A DNA stretch of 64,000 nt, taken from the NCBI RefSeq assembly GCF_030282845.1, contig NZ_JASTWE010000001.1, forward strand, positions 124,001 through 188,000, written 5' to 3'. Positions 9,090 to 17,536 of this stretch are shown here, one piece after another. The first letter of the stretch is position 1, and each line of letters opens with the position of its first letter. This DNA is from Pseudodesulfovibrio pelocollis. Its GTDB lineage: Bacteria; Desulfobacterota; Desulfovibrionia; Desulfovibrionales; Desulfovibrionaceae. The position numbers and the translations under genes were made by a program. The notes under the pieces were generated by a model. The model did no database searches and had not been told where the DNA came from. It saw nothing but the letters and a program-made list of their open reading frames with translations.

Positions 9090-9545
9090 CTAGCGGAACT
9101 CGCCGTCCAGCAGCAGGTGGGAGAAATAGCCCGCGCAAAAGGCCGCATAGAACGGCACAAAGCCTCGCGCCGCCTCGATTCCGACGACAAAGGCGGGAAT
9201 GAGCAGGATGGGCAGCGGCACCACGAGCATGGCCCACCAGCTATGGGTCCACCCCCGGTGCGAGCCCATGGCCGGAAACATGGCCAGCAGCCCGAGCCAC
9301 GCGGCCCAGACGTAGTGTTCGCGAAGGATCAGGCCGAGGTCCACGACCGCCAGGACCATGTAGTAGAGGTTCTGCCCTTTGGAGTCCGTGTCCACATCGG
9401 GAAACAGCGCACCCATGAGGCAGAACCCGGTCAGGCCTGCCGCAGTGATCGGGTCCAGGGTCAGCCAACCCAGCAGTGATACGCCCACAAGGCCCATGAC
9501 CGCGAAGAAGAGGCCCCCGGCCAGATGTCCCTTGTAACCGGGCAT
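9090..9545 (-). CDS. YdjM-type membrane-bound metal-dependent hydrolase (DUF457)
   Basis: A 151-residue integral membrane protein of the YdjM/DUF457 family. The family is named as membrane-bound metal-dependent hydrolases, but its substrate is not established. It begins MPGYKGHLAGGLFF, with the conserved early His, then ALFPDVDTDSKGQ (Asp-rich loop) and SHRGWTHSWW, the His motif that defines the family, and ends in a helix with SHLLLDGEF. Four to five hydrophobic segments can be counted. It lies 16 bp after the TetR gene on the same strand and is probably co-transcribed with it. Confidence 0.82.
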   Translation of the reverse strand: MPGYKGHLAGGLFFAVMGLVGVSLLGWLTLDPITAAGLTGFCLMGALFPDVDTDSKGQNLYYMVLAVVDLGLILREHYVWAAWLGLLAMFPAMGSHRGWTHSWWAMLVVPLPILLIPAFVVGIEAARGFVPFYAAFCAGYFSHLLLDGEFR

Positions 9546-9561
9546 TCCCTCGCCGCCGGGT

Positions 9562-10152
9562 TCAGGACTCGCAGGCGGTGCGGACGCAGACGCTGCGCAG
9601 CACGAACTCCCTTGCCTCCTCGAACAGGCCGGGAATGTTGTACGGGGTCAGGAACCGGGTGCGCACCGCACCCACGATGTTGGCGTAGACCATGAAGGCG
9701 GTCTGGGTCACGGGCAGGTCCATGATGGAGCCGTCCTCGATGCCGCGCCTCAGGATCTCCTCGATCAGGTCGGTCAGGCCGCGGAATTTGGCCGCGATCT
9801 TCTTGCGATCAAGGTCCGGGTTGTCGTCGCTGAACGGCGAGCAGCGGATGATGGTCGGAAAGGTGGTCTCGTGGGCCAGGGTGAAGTCGAGGTACGCCTT
9901 GACAAAGGTCCCCAGGGCCTCACATCCGTTTTCGGTCTCGGCAGTCCGCTCGCGCAGCTCGAAGATCATGGTGTCCACAAGCTCGCTGCCTGCGGCCATG
10001 AACAGATTCTCCTTGCTGTCAAAGTAGTGGAAGACCAGCCCGGAGGCGACCCCTGCCTGCTCGGCCACCATTTTCATGGTCGTTCCCGCGTATCCGTAGC
10101 GGGCGAACAACTCCTGGGCCGCCTTCAAAATGCAGTCCTTTTTCGGTATCAA
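9562..10152 (-). CDS. TetR-family transcriptional regulator
   Basis: A 196-residue TetR-type repressor. The N-terminal helix-turn-helix is clear: ILKAAQELFARYGYAGTTMKMVAEQAGVASGLVFHYFDSKENLF in substance, with the family's YGY..T and YFxSKExL marks. The remaining 140 residues form the variable ligand and dimer domain, which gives no hint of the ligand. The start is a TTG at 10152 with a GGGGGAG box a short distance upstream; no ATG fits. It is followed by the YdjM-type gene. The downstream neighbour in the other sense is the end of sufB, so the target genes are not obvious; autoregulation is usual for the family. Confidence 0.9.
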   Translation of the reverse strand: MIPKKDCILKAAQELFARYGYAGTTMKMVAEQAGVASGLVFHYFDSKENLFMAAGSELVDTMIFELRERTAETENGCEALGTFVKAYLDFTLAHETTFPTIIRCSPFSDDNPDLDRKKIAAKFRGLTDLIEEILRRGIEDGSIMDLPVTQTAFMVYANIVGAVRTRFLTPYNIPGLFEEAREFVLRSVCVRTACES

Positions 10153-10302
10153 AACACTCCCCCTTCTTGATCATGGAATCGGAACCGCAACATTCCGAGC
10201 CCCAATGCCGCAAGGCTTTCAGGGCAGCACATTGCTTAGTACGGTCAGGACCATTGTTCAAGCGCAAATGTGCAATCCGCCGCCAGGTCGGACGAACAGG
10301 AC

Positions 10303-10336
10303 AAAAAAAAGCGGCGGAGTCCCACGACCCCGCCGC
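10303..10336 (-). terminator. Terminator after sufB
   Basis: On the minus strand a GC-rich hairpin (arms at 10311-10320 and 10327-10336) is followed by a run of eight T, shown as AAAAAAAA at 10303-10310 on the plus strand. It lies 23 bp after the sufB stop. Confidence 0.85.
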
Positions 10337-10358
10337 CAACGATCTTGCCTGGTCTCCC

Positions 10359-11519
10359 CTACATGGCATCGGACGCCTGCAACTCCTCGATCTGCTTGTC
10401 TATCTCGCGCTGGAGCCTGTCGGGCAGGCCCATGATGTCGGTATTGAGGAAGCCGCGCACGATGGTGGATGTTGCCTCGGCCTCGTCCAGACCGCGGGCC
10501 ATGAGGTATTCAATCTCGTCCTGGGCGATCTTGCCCACCGACGCCTCGTGGGACAGTTCCACGCCCTCGGCCGTGCCGTCCAACTCGGGAATGGCCCAGA
10601 TGCGGCCATCGCCGAGGATAAGCCCCTGGCATTCCAGGTGGCCCTTGCTGGGCACGGCATGGGCCCCGATGTGGCCGCGATTGATGATGGTGCCGCCGGT
10701 GGCGATGGTCCGGGCGATGATCTCGCAGCGGGTGCCCGGCGCGTTCATGATCACGCGGTTGCCCAGGTCCAGGTGCGATCCCCTGGGTGCCACCACCACG
10801 GAATTGAAGCGGGCCACGGAGTTGGCGCCGTTCATGGTAATGGACGGATACATCTGGAGGTCCTTGACCGCCTTGAGCAGCACATAGTTGGAGAGGAACT
10901 TGCCCCCCTCCTCGACCACGCCCGCCGACCGGGGCCGCACGGCCACGCTCTCGCCCCAGTTGTGGACCATGGTGAAGGTCAGCGAGGCGTTTTTCTTGAC
11001 GAAAAATTCCGAGATGCCGAGATGCGCCCCGGCCTTGGTGCCGTGGGCCACGGAGCAGCCGGTGATGATGTGCGCCTCGGCCCCTTCCTCGATGATCACG
11101 AGATTGTGGACGTTCTGGCCGACGTTTTCGGCCTTGAGCATGAGACAGGACTGGATGGGGTCCTTGATCTTGGCCCCGGCCCTGACCCGGATGAAGTAGC
11201 CGCCGTGCAGGTTGCCGTCTGCCGCCCGGGTGAACTCGTCCTTGTCCCTGTCCACCAGCGTCCAGTAGTATTCCTTGAGGCCGTCGTACTTCTTGAGGGC
11301 GTCCTTGATGTCGAGGATCTCGACCCCCTCGTCGTGGGACCGGCAGTGCACGGCCGAGTGGTCCATTTGGAGGTAGGAGGCGGACCGCATGGACTCGTCG
11401 GCCACCACGCCCGCCAGCAGAAGCTGGTCCTTGTCCTCCTGCGAGAGGGTGTTGAGGTCGTCTATGGCCTCGCGGTTCAGCCCTTCAAACGTGAATTGCG
11501 AAAGATCAACAGTGCTCAT
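10359..11519 (-). CDS. sufB: SufB/SufD-type Fe-S cluster scaffold protein
   Basis: A 386-residue member of the SufBD core family, the scaffold half of the SUF Fe-S assembly machine that works with the SufC ATPase. It has the beta-helix core with many short repeats (for example HNLVIIEEGAEAHIITGC, LGISEFFVKKNASLTFTMVHNW) and the conserved end SHEASVGKI...EIEYLMARGLDEAEA. It is shorter than SufB of E. coli (495) and there is only one SufBD gene, so the partner arrangement is the two-gene SufC-SufB (SmsCB-like) type described for archaea and anaerobes. GGGGAG precedes the ATG, 22 bp after sufC. Confidence 0.9.
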   Translation of the reverse strand: MSTVDLSQFTFEGLNREAIDDLNTLSQEDKDQLLLAGVVADESMRSASYLQMDHSAVHCRSHDEGVEILDIKDALKKYDGLKEYYWTLVDRDKDEFTRAADGNLHGGYFIRVRAGAKIKDPIQSCLMLKAENVGQNVHNLVIIEEGAEAHIITGCSVAHGTKAGAHLGISEFFVKKNASLTFTMVHNWGESVAVRPRSAGVVEEGGKFLSNYVLLKAVKDLQMYPSITMNGANSVARFNSVVVAPRGSHLDLGNRVIMNAPGTRCEIIARTIATGGTIINRGHIGAHAVPSKGHLECQGLILGDGRIWAIPELDGTAEGVELSHEASVGKIAQDEIEYLMARGLDEAEATSTIVRGFLNTDIMGLPDRLQREIDKQIEELQASDAM

Positions 11520-11541
11520 ATCTCTGCTCCCCGGGGAGTTG

Positions 11542-12312
11542 CTAGTTCATGCAGCGCACGCATTCCTGGTAGCCGTGCTGGCGAATGTGATCGAGGATGT
11601 CCCTGGGGCGGCCCTCGCAGCACAGATGGCCCTTGTAGAGCACCTGCCCACGGTCCGCGTTGACGTAATCAAGGATGTAGCCGGTGTGGGTGATGATCAG
11701 CCCGGCGGTCCTGGTGCTCTCCTTGCGGGCCTTGAGGGTCAGGTCCGACGAGAGGTCTGGCGCGATGTTAAAGTTGCCGTCGAGCACGTCGCGGGCCACC
11801 TTGCCCACCAGCTGCATGTTCTCCATGTCCACCCCGGACTCGGGCTCGTCAAAAAGGACCAGCTCCGGCTGCTGGGCCATGAGCTGGAGCAGTTCCGAAC
11901 GCTTGATCTCGCCGCCGGAAAACCCCGCGTTGATGTCGCGGTCCAGGAATTCCGTCATGTTGACCCGTCCGGCCAGCAGTTCGGGGTTGACCTTGCCCTT
12001 GCGCGAACACATCTGCACCAGATGCCGGGTGCGCAGGCCATGGATGGTCGGCGGCCGCTGGAACGACATGCCGATGCCAAGGCGCGCCCGCTCGTACATG
12101 GGTGCCTGGGTGATGTCTTCGCCCTTGAACAGGATGCGGCCCCGGGTCACCTCGTAGCCCGAAAAGCCCATCAGGGCCATGAGCAGCGATGTCTTGCCCG
12201 AGCCGTTGGGGCCGAACAGGATGAAGGTCTCGCCCTTCTTTATTTCGAGATTGATCCCCTGCAGCACCGGCTTGTCGCCGATGTTGACATGCAAGTCTTC
12301 AATGGTCAGCAT
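11542..12312 (-). CDS. sufC: SufC-type Fe-S cluster assembly ATPase
   Basis: An ABC-type soluble ATPase of 256 residues that powers cluster assembly on SufB. Walker A is GPNGSGKTS at about residue 37, the signature is FSGGEIKRSE, and Walker B is LVLFDEPESGVD, the usual SufC version. The start at 12312 gives MLTIEDLHVNIGDKPVL and has a GAGG box; an in-frame extension upstream would run into the divergent Smr promoter. The genes are ordered sufC then sufB, with no sufS, sufU or Rrf2 regulator beside them. The sulfur donor may therefore come from the NifS gene at 25.6 kb, which is an inference. Confidence 0.92.
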   Translation of the reverse strand: MLTIEDLHVNIGDKPVLQGINLEIKKGETFILFGPNGSGKTSLLMALMGFSGYEVTRGRILFKGEDITQAPMYERARLGIGMSFQRPPTIHGLRTRHLVQMCSRKGKVNPELLAGRVNMTEFLDRDINAGFSGGEIKRSELLQLMAQQPELVLFDEPESGVDMENMQLVGKVARDVLDGNFNIAPDLSSDLTLKARKESTRTAGLIITHTGYILDYVNADRGQVLYKGHLCCEGRPRDILDHIRQHGYQECVRCMN

Positions 12313-12463
12313 GGTGGTCCTCGCTTTGAATCGATATGCAGACAGACTCATTACTGAAGCCGGGGGGGGAAGTCCAGTCATTCGTCCCCGGTGCCGAAGG
12401 GCGGCAGGCCGCCGCTCCCGGCAGCAGCCAACGACACGGCCGATCCCGGCCTCGGAGAGACTC

Positions 12464-13198
12464 ATGGGCAAGAAACGCCGCCTGACTGATTTGACGGAAC
12501 TCAAGGGAATAGCCTCCCTGGCCAAGGCAAAGAAAAAGGACGCCTACACCCTGCCCTATGACAAGCCCAAAGCCCCGCCCGAGGAGCAGGCCCGGCGCGA
12601 CGAGGCGGCCGAAGCCGACCTGTTCGAGGGTGCCATGCAGGGAGTCAGGCCCATGAGCGGCGGCGGACGCAGGGTCGTGCCCAAGCCCGCGCCCGCCCCG
12701 TCGGCCGCAGCCATCCCCGAAGACGCCGAGGACGCCTATCTGAGCCGATTCCTCCGGGGCGAGGTGGAATTCGAACTCGAATACACCGACGAGTTCATGT
12801 ACGGCTACGTCCGGGGGCTGGACATCAAGACCTTTCAGCAGCTCAAGGCGGGCTCCCTCAGCGTGGCTGCCCACATGGACCTGCACGGCATGACCTCGGT
12901 CCAGGCGCGCGAGGGCCTGCTCTTCTTCATCCGCGAGAGCTATCTTCAGGGGCACCGCTGTGTGCTGGTGGTCACCGGCCGGGGCATCAACTCCCCGGGC
13001 GGCCAAAGCGTGCTGCGGCGCGAGACCGAGACATGGCTGACCCACGAGCCACTCAAACGGGTCGTCCTCGCCTTCTGCACGGCCCAGCCCAAGGACGGCG
13101 GCGCTGGAGCCATCTACGTGCTGCTGCGCAAACAGAAGAAAACACAAGGCAAGATCGCCTGGGAAACCATGCCGAACCAGGACGACTTCCAGCGATGA
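12464..13198 (+). CDS. Smr-domain protein
   Basis: A 244-residue protein with a C-terminal Smr (MutS2-related) domain, a nuclease or nucleic-acid-binding fold. The domain shows MDLHGMTSVQAREGLLFFI, with the LDLHG-type start, then VVTGRGINSPGGQSVLR, the TGxG loop. The first 90 residues are basic and low in order (MGKKRRLTDL, KPKAPPEEQARRDE), followed by an acidic linker. It is not MutS2, as no MutS part is present; stand-alone Smr proteins of this kind are common in Proteobacteria and their targets are mostly unknown. GGAG precedes the ATG at 12464. It is divergent from sufC. Confidence 0.88.
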   Translation: MGKKRRLTDLTELKGIASLAKAKKKDAYTLPYDKPKAPPEEQARRDEAAEADLFEGAMQGVRPMSGGGRRVVPKPAPAPSAAAIPEDAEDAYLSRFLRGEVEFELEYTDEFMYGYVRGLDIKTFQQLKAGSLSVAAHMDLHGMTSVQAREGLLFFIRESYLQGHRCVLVVTGRGINSPGGQSVLRRETETWLTHEPLKRVVLAFCTAQPKDGGAGAIYVLLRKQKKTQGKIAWETMPNQDDFQR

Positions 13199-13230
13199 TG
13201 GAATAGCCGCGCCTCCTCGGATCATGAATG

Positions 13231-13263
13231 AAAAACCTCCGCCCCATGGGGACGGAGGTTTTT
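13231..13263. terminator. Bidirectional terminator between the Smr gene and cheW
   Basis: An almost perfect hairpin with arms AAAAACCTCCG and CGGAGGTTTTT flanking a CCCC-ATG-GGG inner part. It has a T-run on both strands and lies between two convergent genes. Confidence 0.88.
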
Positions 13264-13283
13264 CTTTCGCTTCGTATGACGGG

Positions 13284-13823
13284 CTAGGCGGTGGCCTGGG
13301 CCGCTTCCTCGACAGGGGCCTTGCCCGGCCCGCCCTTGAGGTTGGTCAGTTCCTTGGCCATGGCCAGTTCCTCGGCCGAGAATATCTTGTTGATGTCGAT
13401 GATGATGATGAACTGCTCGTTCTGGCGGCCCATGCCCTTGATGTATTCCGCGTTGATGGCCGCACCCATCTTGGGGGCGGCTTCGATGGAATCGGGCATC
13501 ATCTCGAAGACTTCGCGCACGGAATCGACCAGAGCACCCATGACCGTGTACTCGCCGTCGAACTCGATCTCCACGATGATGATGCAGGTGTCCACGGTGT
13601 CCTCGCTCTTGGACATGCCGAGCTTGAGGCGCATGTCCACCACCGGGACGGCGTGGCCGCGCAGGTTGATCACCCCGCGCATGAACTCCGGCGTGCGCGG
13701 AATCTTGGTGATGGAGGTCAGCTCCAGCACCTCTCTGACGGTTCCGATGTCCAGGGCGAAAATCTCCTTGCCCAGGGTGAACGTCAAAAACTGGTTGATA
13801 TCCTTCAGCGCGTCTTCTGACAT
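13284..13823 (-). CDS. cheW: CheW chemotaxis coupling protein
   Basis: A 179-residue CheW that links chemoreceptors to the kinase CheA. It has the CheW-domain marks FTLGKEIFALDIGTVREV, the highly conserved RGVINLRGHAVPVVDMR and GALVDSVREVFEM, and ends in a short Ala/Pro tail. A strong GGAGGAG box fixes the ATG at 13823, and the conserved domain starts straight after; an in-frame extension of 18 codons has no support. No CheA or receptor genes adjoin it. A second CheW lies at 59.2 kb, so the genome has several coupling proteins. Confidence 0.9.
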   Translation of the reverse strand: MSEDALKDINQFLTFTLGKEIFALDIGTVREVLELTSITKIPRTPEFMRGVINLRGHAVPVVDMRLKLGMSKSEDTVDTCIIIVEIEFDGEYTVMGALVDSVREVFEMMPDSIEAAPKMGAAINAEYIKGMGRQNEQFIIIIDINKIFSAEELAMAKELTNLKGGPGKAPVEEAAQATA

Positions 13824-14068
13824 GACAACTCCTCCGAAAAATTGAGGATTATTCTCCACCCCACACCGAGTCGGCATTCGACCCCGGGATATTCAGGCCC
13901 GGTCGGCGACCGTGACTGATTCTTCCGATACCCCTGTTGAAAGAAGAAAACCATTATAATTCCCGTCCGCTCACAATGAAACATACGCGACCACCGTCGA
14001 AAAGAGAAGTCCGCTGACCGCGATTTTTCAAAAACTTCACGCCATTGGCTTTTTCCCGGAAAAAGGGA

Positions 14069-14098
14069 TTGACAATCCACCCTTCTCGCGGATAGTAA
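14069..14098 (+). promoter_or_regulatory. Promoter of the tRNA-Pro/tRNA-Thr unit
   Basis: A perfect TTGACA at 14069-14074 is followed after 17 bases by ATAGTA (or 18 by TAGTAA), a sigma-70-type spacing. The first base of tRNA-Pro is 13 bases further on, as expected for a stable-RNA promoter. Confidence 0.6.
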
Positions 14099-14110
14099 CA
14101 CCCTTCGCGT

Positions 14111-14187
14111 CGGGATGTAGCGCAGTCTGGGAGCGCACTTGAATGGGGTTCAAGGGGTCGGAGGTTCAAATCCTCTCATCCCGACCA
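14111..14187 (+). tRNA. tRNA-Pro (anticodon GGG)
   Basis: Folds as a full cloverleaf: acceptor CGGGATG with CATCCCG, D stem GCGC/GCGC, anticodon stem CTTGA/TCAAG with loop ATGGGGT, and T arm GGAGG-TTCAAAT-CCTCT. The anticodon is GGG (Pro, CCC and CCU codons). The CCA end is encoded at 14185-14187. Confidence 0.95.
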
Positions 14188-14248
14188 AACGACGAAACAC
14201 CCCGGTGGACCGGCAATCCGGTCCGCCGTTTCGTTGAAAGCTCAAGAA

Positions 14249-14324
<76 letters not shown>

Positions 14325-14331
14325 TATATCG

Positions 14332-14363
14332 CGAAGGCCGGTCAGATCACTGACCGGCCTTCG
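14332..14363 (+). terminator. Terminator after the tRNA pair
   Basis: A perfect 14-bp inverted repeat (CGAAGGCCGGTCAG and its complement) with a four-base loop, eight bases after the tRNA-Thr CCA. The following bases are only partly T-rich (TCGTTTCC). It also sits between tRNA-Thr and the convergent flagellin-like gene. Confidence 0.8.
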
Positions 14364-14387
14364 TCGTTTCCGCATGGATTCGCCGCC

Positions 14388-15233
14388 CTACCCCTGACCG
14401 TCGAAAATCGTTCCGGATTCCTTGAGGATAAGCTCGGCCAGCAGTTTTTCCAGCGTGTAGCCGGGGTCCGAGGGCTTTCTGAGCTGGGCGGCGTTGTCCA
14501 GAATCTGCGCCTGGCTTTGCAGGGCCAGCTGCTGCGAGTGCAGGCTGTCCTCCTTGCTCTGGTACATGCCCTGGACCGACTCCATCTCGCTGGCCAGGGT
14601 CTGGACAAAGCCGAGCTGGGTGGCCCTGGTTCCGTCATCGCCCAGGGCAGCACCCGAGAGATCGGCCCAGGCCACGCCGCTGGCCGGGGTGTCCACGGCG
14701 TAAAAAGATATGTTGAAACCGCCGCTTTTGTCCGACTGTATGAAGACCTTGCCGTCCGAGTCGATCTGCGAGGTGCCCCACTTGGTGCTGTCGAGCATGG
14801 ATATGCCGTTGAAGTCCGTGCCCGAGATGGTTCCGATGATCTTGTCGCGCAGGGCGTTGTAGTCGCCCTGGACCACGCTGCTCGACCCGCTGAGTTCGCC
14901 CGCATTGATCTTGTCGATGATCTCCTGCATGTCGCGCAGGGCACCGGTGATGGTGGCCATGCCGGTCCTGGCCACGCCCATCATGGAGGCGGCCTCGCCC
15001 ACGTTGCGCGCGGCCTGCCGGGTGGCTCCGGCATCGGCCCGCAGGGTGCCGCTGATGGCCTCCTCAAAGGGATTGGTGAAGGTCTTGGCCCGGAGGGGTT
15101 CGCCCAGCACGAGGCTGCGCAGGTTCCGCCCCACCGCCGACCCCGCGAACAGCTGATTGGTCAGCATGTCGCGCTCGAGCAGCCGCGCCGAGTACTCGTA
15201 AAGGAAGCTCTTCTCGATGTCGCTGAGGGCCAT
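14388..15233 (-). CDS. Flagellin-like protein
   Basis: A 281-residue protein whose middle resembles the D1 helices of flagellin: GMATITGALRDMQEIIDKINAGELS, then ALRDKIIGTISGTDFNGISMLD, where true flagellins have LQRMRELAVQAANGT and TxFNGxxLLDG. The extreme N-terminus (MALSDIEKSFLYEYSARLLE) does not match the flagellin D0 start, and the C-terminal 80 residues form Gln- and Ser-rich helices. It may be a minor or modified filament subunit, or a secreted relative. The start at 15233 has a GGAG box; a longer reading frame upstream is antisense to intergenic sequence and unsupported. No other flagellar genes are nearby. Confidence 0.65.
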   Translation of the reverse strand: MALSDIEKSFLYEYSARLLERDMLTNQLFAGSAVGRNLRSLVLGEPLRAKTFTNPFEEAISGTLRADAGATRQAARNVGEAASMMGVARTGMATITGALRDMQEIIDKINAGELSGSSSVVQGDYNALRDKIIGTISGTDFNGISMLDSTKWGTSQIDSDGKVFIQSDKSGGFNISFYAVDTPASGVAWADLSGAALGDDGTRATQLGFVQTLASEMESVQGMYQSKEDSLHSQQLALQSQAQILDNAAQLRKPSDPGYTLEKLLAELILKESGTIFDGQG

Positions 15234-15297
15234 GGGGTCTCCGGAGTCTGAACGTGGGTATCCGTCGGTTTTATCGGCTCCCTGGCGCACAACTTTA

Positions 15298-15329
15298 GGG
15301 CCGGCCGCAACATTTCGCGCGACCGGCCC
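15298..15329 (-). terminator. Possible terminator after ilvN
   Basis: A GC-rich inverted repeat (GGGCCGG at 15298-15304 and CCGGCCC at 15323-15329) lies 20 bp after the ilvN stop on the minus strand. The T-run is weak, so the call is tentative. Confidence 0.4.
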
Positions 15330-15348
15330 CATTGCGGACGACTGCCCG

Positions 15349-15627
15349 TCAGGCCACGAATTCGGCCATCCGGGTAAAGACCGCGTGCCCGCCGTCGTGG
15401 CGCTCGACCATGAGCACATCCTCCAGCTTGTCCACCTGCTTGATCATCTGATTGAGCCGTTCGTCGGCATCCACCAGCAGCCAGATGCGGCTGGTGCTCC
15501 CGCCGTTGACGGGCATGCAGGCGATGCCCTCCACATTGTAGGCGCGCCGGGCGAACAGGCCGCAGATGTGCGACATGACACCGGGATGGTTGTTCACCGT
15601 CAGTTCGATAACCGTCTGTTTACACAT
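15349..15627 (-). CDS. ilvN: Acetolactate synthase small (regulatory) subunit
   Basis: A 92-residue ACT-domain protein, the regulatory subunit that gives valine feedback control to acetolactate synthase. The ACT fold shows VIELTVNNHPGVMSHICGLFARRAYNVEGI, the usual IlvN/IlvH opening. It is of the short type, like E. coli IlvN (96 residues), and lacks the C-terminal domain of IlvH. The gene overlaps the end of ilvB by eight bases and has its own GGAGG box inside ilvB, so the two are translationally linked and made in step. Confidence 0.93.
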   Translation of the reverse strand: MCKQTVIELTVNNHPGVMSHICGLFARRAYNVEGIACMPVNGGSTSRIWLLVDADERLNQMIKQVDKLEDVLMVERHDGGHAVFTRMAEFVA

Positions 15628-17293
15628 GAACTTTTCCTCCGATCATCTGGGAGTTGGCGGCTCCGGGAGGAACCATGGGGTACACGGGGTCATCAGCGCT
15701 GACCGGCACATGGATCAGGCAGGGGCCGGACTGGGCCAGGGCCTCGGCCAGCGCGGCCCCGGGATCGGCGCTGCACCCAAGGTCGATGGCTGGCAGTCCG
15801 AAGCCCTCGGCGATCTTGAGAAAATCCACCCGCCGGGCATAGTCGGACGCGAAGTAGCGCTTGCCGTAAAACAGGTCCTGCTGCTGGCGCACCAGCCCCA
15901 GGGCGTTGTTGTTGAGCAGGATGATCTTGACGTTGACATGGTGCTCTGCGGCCGTGGCCAAGTCCTGGATATTCATCATGATCGACCCGTCGCCGCTGAA
16001 GCAGAGTACGGTGCGCTCCGGCGCGGCCAGGGCCGCGCCGATGGCGGCCGGCATGCCGAAACCCATGGTTCCCAGCCCGCCCGAGGTCAGCCACTGGCGC
16101 GGCCGCAGGAAGGGATAGACCTGGGCCGTGCGCATCTGGTGCTGGCCCACGTCGGTGCAGACGATGGCCTCCTCCCCGGCCAGTTCCGCAGCCTTGAGAA
16201 TCACCCCATAGGACGAGCACGGATCGTCGGCCCCGGGAATGATCACGGGATGCTCGCACCTGAGCCCGGCCACCTCGCCCAGCCAGGGCGAACGGTCTGC
16301 GGGCCTGACCAGCTCAAGCAGCGCTGCCAGCGAATCGACCAGATCACCCGCCACAGGCACGTGGGCGCTCTTGATCTTGTCCAGCTCGCTGGCGTCGATG
16401 TCCAGATGGATGATCTTTGCGTCCGGGCAGAATTCAGCCACCTTGCCCGTGGCCCTGTCGTCGAAGCGCACCCCGGCCGCGATGAGCAGGTCGCACCGCT
16501 CCATGGCCAGGTTGGTGTGCCGCGCGCCGTGCATGCCGAGCATGCCAAGACACAGGGGATGGTCCACAGGCAGCGCGCCCAGGCCCATCAGGCTCAGGGC
16601 AGCCGGAATCGACGCCTTCTCGGCCATGGCCCGTGCCAGGGCCGACGAGCCGGACTGGACAACGCCCCCGCCCAGATAGAGGATGGGCCGCTGGGCCTCG
16701 TCGATGATCCGGGCGGCGTGGGCCAGTTCCGGGGCCATCAGCTCGGGGCCGAAACCGCAGCCGCCCGGCTCGGGCCAGGCGTCGAATTCGAGCATGGCGG
16801 TCTGGACATCCTTGGGCACGTCGATGACCACCGGCCCGGGGCGGCCCGAGGACGCGATGCGGAAGGCATCCGGGATGACGCACAGCAGCTCGTCCACGCT
16901 GCGCACCAGATAGTTGTGCTTGGTGATGGGCACGCTCAGGCCGTAGGTGTCCACCTCCTGGAAGGCATCGGTACCGATCATGGCCAGGGGAACCTGCCCG
17001 GTGATGCAGATGATCGGGATGGAGTCGAGCTTGGCATCAGCGATGGCGGTCAGGGTATTGGTCGCGCCCGGCCCGGAGGTGGCGAAAAACACGGCGGGCC
17101 TGCCCGTAACCCGGGCCATGCCTTGGGCGATGAACCCAGCGCCCTGCTCGTGGCGGGTCAGGATGTGCCGAATGGGGCTGGCCGAGAGCGCGTCGTACAT
17201 GGGCAGATTCGCTCCCCCCGGAATTCCGGCAATGATCTCTATGTCCTGCCGCTCAAGCAGTTTGATGATGATTTCCGCACCACTGAATTTCAT
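15620..17293 (-). CDS. ilvB: Acetolactate synthase large (catalytic) subunit
   Basis: Catalytic subunit of acetohydroxyacid synthase, the first step of valine, leucine and isoleucine synthesis, using ThDP, Mg and FAD. The 557-residue protein has the catalytic Glu49 in TRHEQGAGFIAQG, FATSGPGATN, and the ThDP motif GDGSIMMN...LLNN in the C-terminal third. AGGAGG lies just before the ATG at 17293. Upstream on the same strand are a valine-rich leader peptide and a strong hairpin with a T-run, so expression is probably set by attenuation on charged tRNA-Val. Confidence 0.96.
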   Translation of the reverse strand: MKFSGAEIIIKLLERQDIEIIAGIPGGANLPMYDALSASPIRHILTRHEQGAGFIAQGMARVTGRPAVFFATSGPGATNTLTAIADAKLDSIPIICITGQVPLAMIGTDAFQEVDTYGLSVPITKHNYLVRSVDELLCVIPDAFRIASSGRPGPVVIDVPKDVQTAMLEFDAWPEPGGCGFGPELMAPELAHAARIIDEAQRPILYLGGGVVQSGSSALARAMAEKASIPAALSLMGLGALPVDHPLCLGMLGMHGARHTNLAMERCDLLIAAGVRFDDRATGKVAEFCPDAKIIHLDIDASELDKIKSAHVPVAGDLVDSLAALLELVRPADRSPWLGEVAGLRCEHPVIIPGADDPCSSYGVILKAAELAGEEAIVCTDVGQHQMRTAQVYPFLRPRQWLTSGGLGTMGFGMPAAIGAALAAPERTVLCFSGDGSIMMNIQDLATAAEHHVNVKIILLNNNALGLVRQQQDLFYGKRYFASDYARRVDFLKIAEGFGLPAIDLGCSADPGAALAEALAQSGPCLIHVPVSADDPVYPMVPPGAANSQMIGGKVHV

Positions 17294-17332
17294 GATGGAG
17301 CCTCCTGGTTGCCCCGGGCGGTCGGCGGGAAC

Positions 17333-17366
17333 GGAAAACCCCCGCCGGTTCGCACCGGCGGGGGTT
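17333..17366 (-). terminator. ilvB attenuator terminator
   Basis: On the minus strand, a perfect 13-bp stem (AACCCCCGCCGGT and its complement, four-base loop at 17350-17353) is followed by TTTT. It lies between the leader peptide stop (17399) and the ilvB start (17293), the position of a transcription attenuator. Confidence 0.85.
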
Positions 17367-17398
17367 GATGTGTACAGTCCTTGAAGAATGCAATCCCG

Positions 17399-17503
17399 CT
17401 ATGGCGCGTCCCTATGGGCACGACCTACTACGACGTCAACGACGACTACGGCGACCGCTAGGCGGGCGTCGAAAAGAAGGGAGTCGTGGTCGAAGTTGCG
17501 CAT
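17399..17503 (-). CDS. ilvB leader peptide, valine-rich (34 codons)
   Basis: A short frame from ATG 17503 to TAG 17399, with an AGGA box upstream. It encodes 34 residues with eight valines, seven of them in the block AVVVVDVVVG, with all but two of the valine codons being GTC or GTA/GTT mixtures of varied third base. This closely mirrors the E. coli ilvB leader IvbL, whose valine run is followed by a short Gly/Ala/Pro end; here the end is GRAHRDAP. The stop is 33 bp before the attenuator hairpin. Ribosome stalling at the valine codons when valyl-tRNA is scarce would be expected to prevent the terminator from forming. There is no leucine run, though LL occurs early. Confidence 0.85.
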   Translation of the reverse strand: MRNFDHDSLLFDARLAVAVVVVDVVVGRAHRDAP

Positions 17504-17536
17504 AAGCGGCTTGTTCCTTTCATTGAATATTGATTA

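Noticed and set aside
13824-14068. A small frame between cheW and the tRNA promoter
   Set aside because: Frames there have no ribosome site and no conserved features; it appears to be promoter and spacer DNA.
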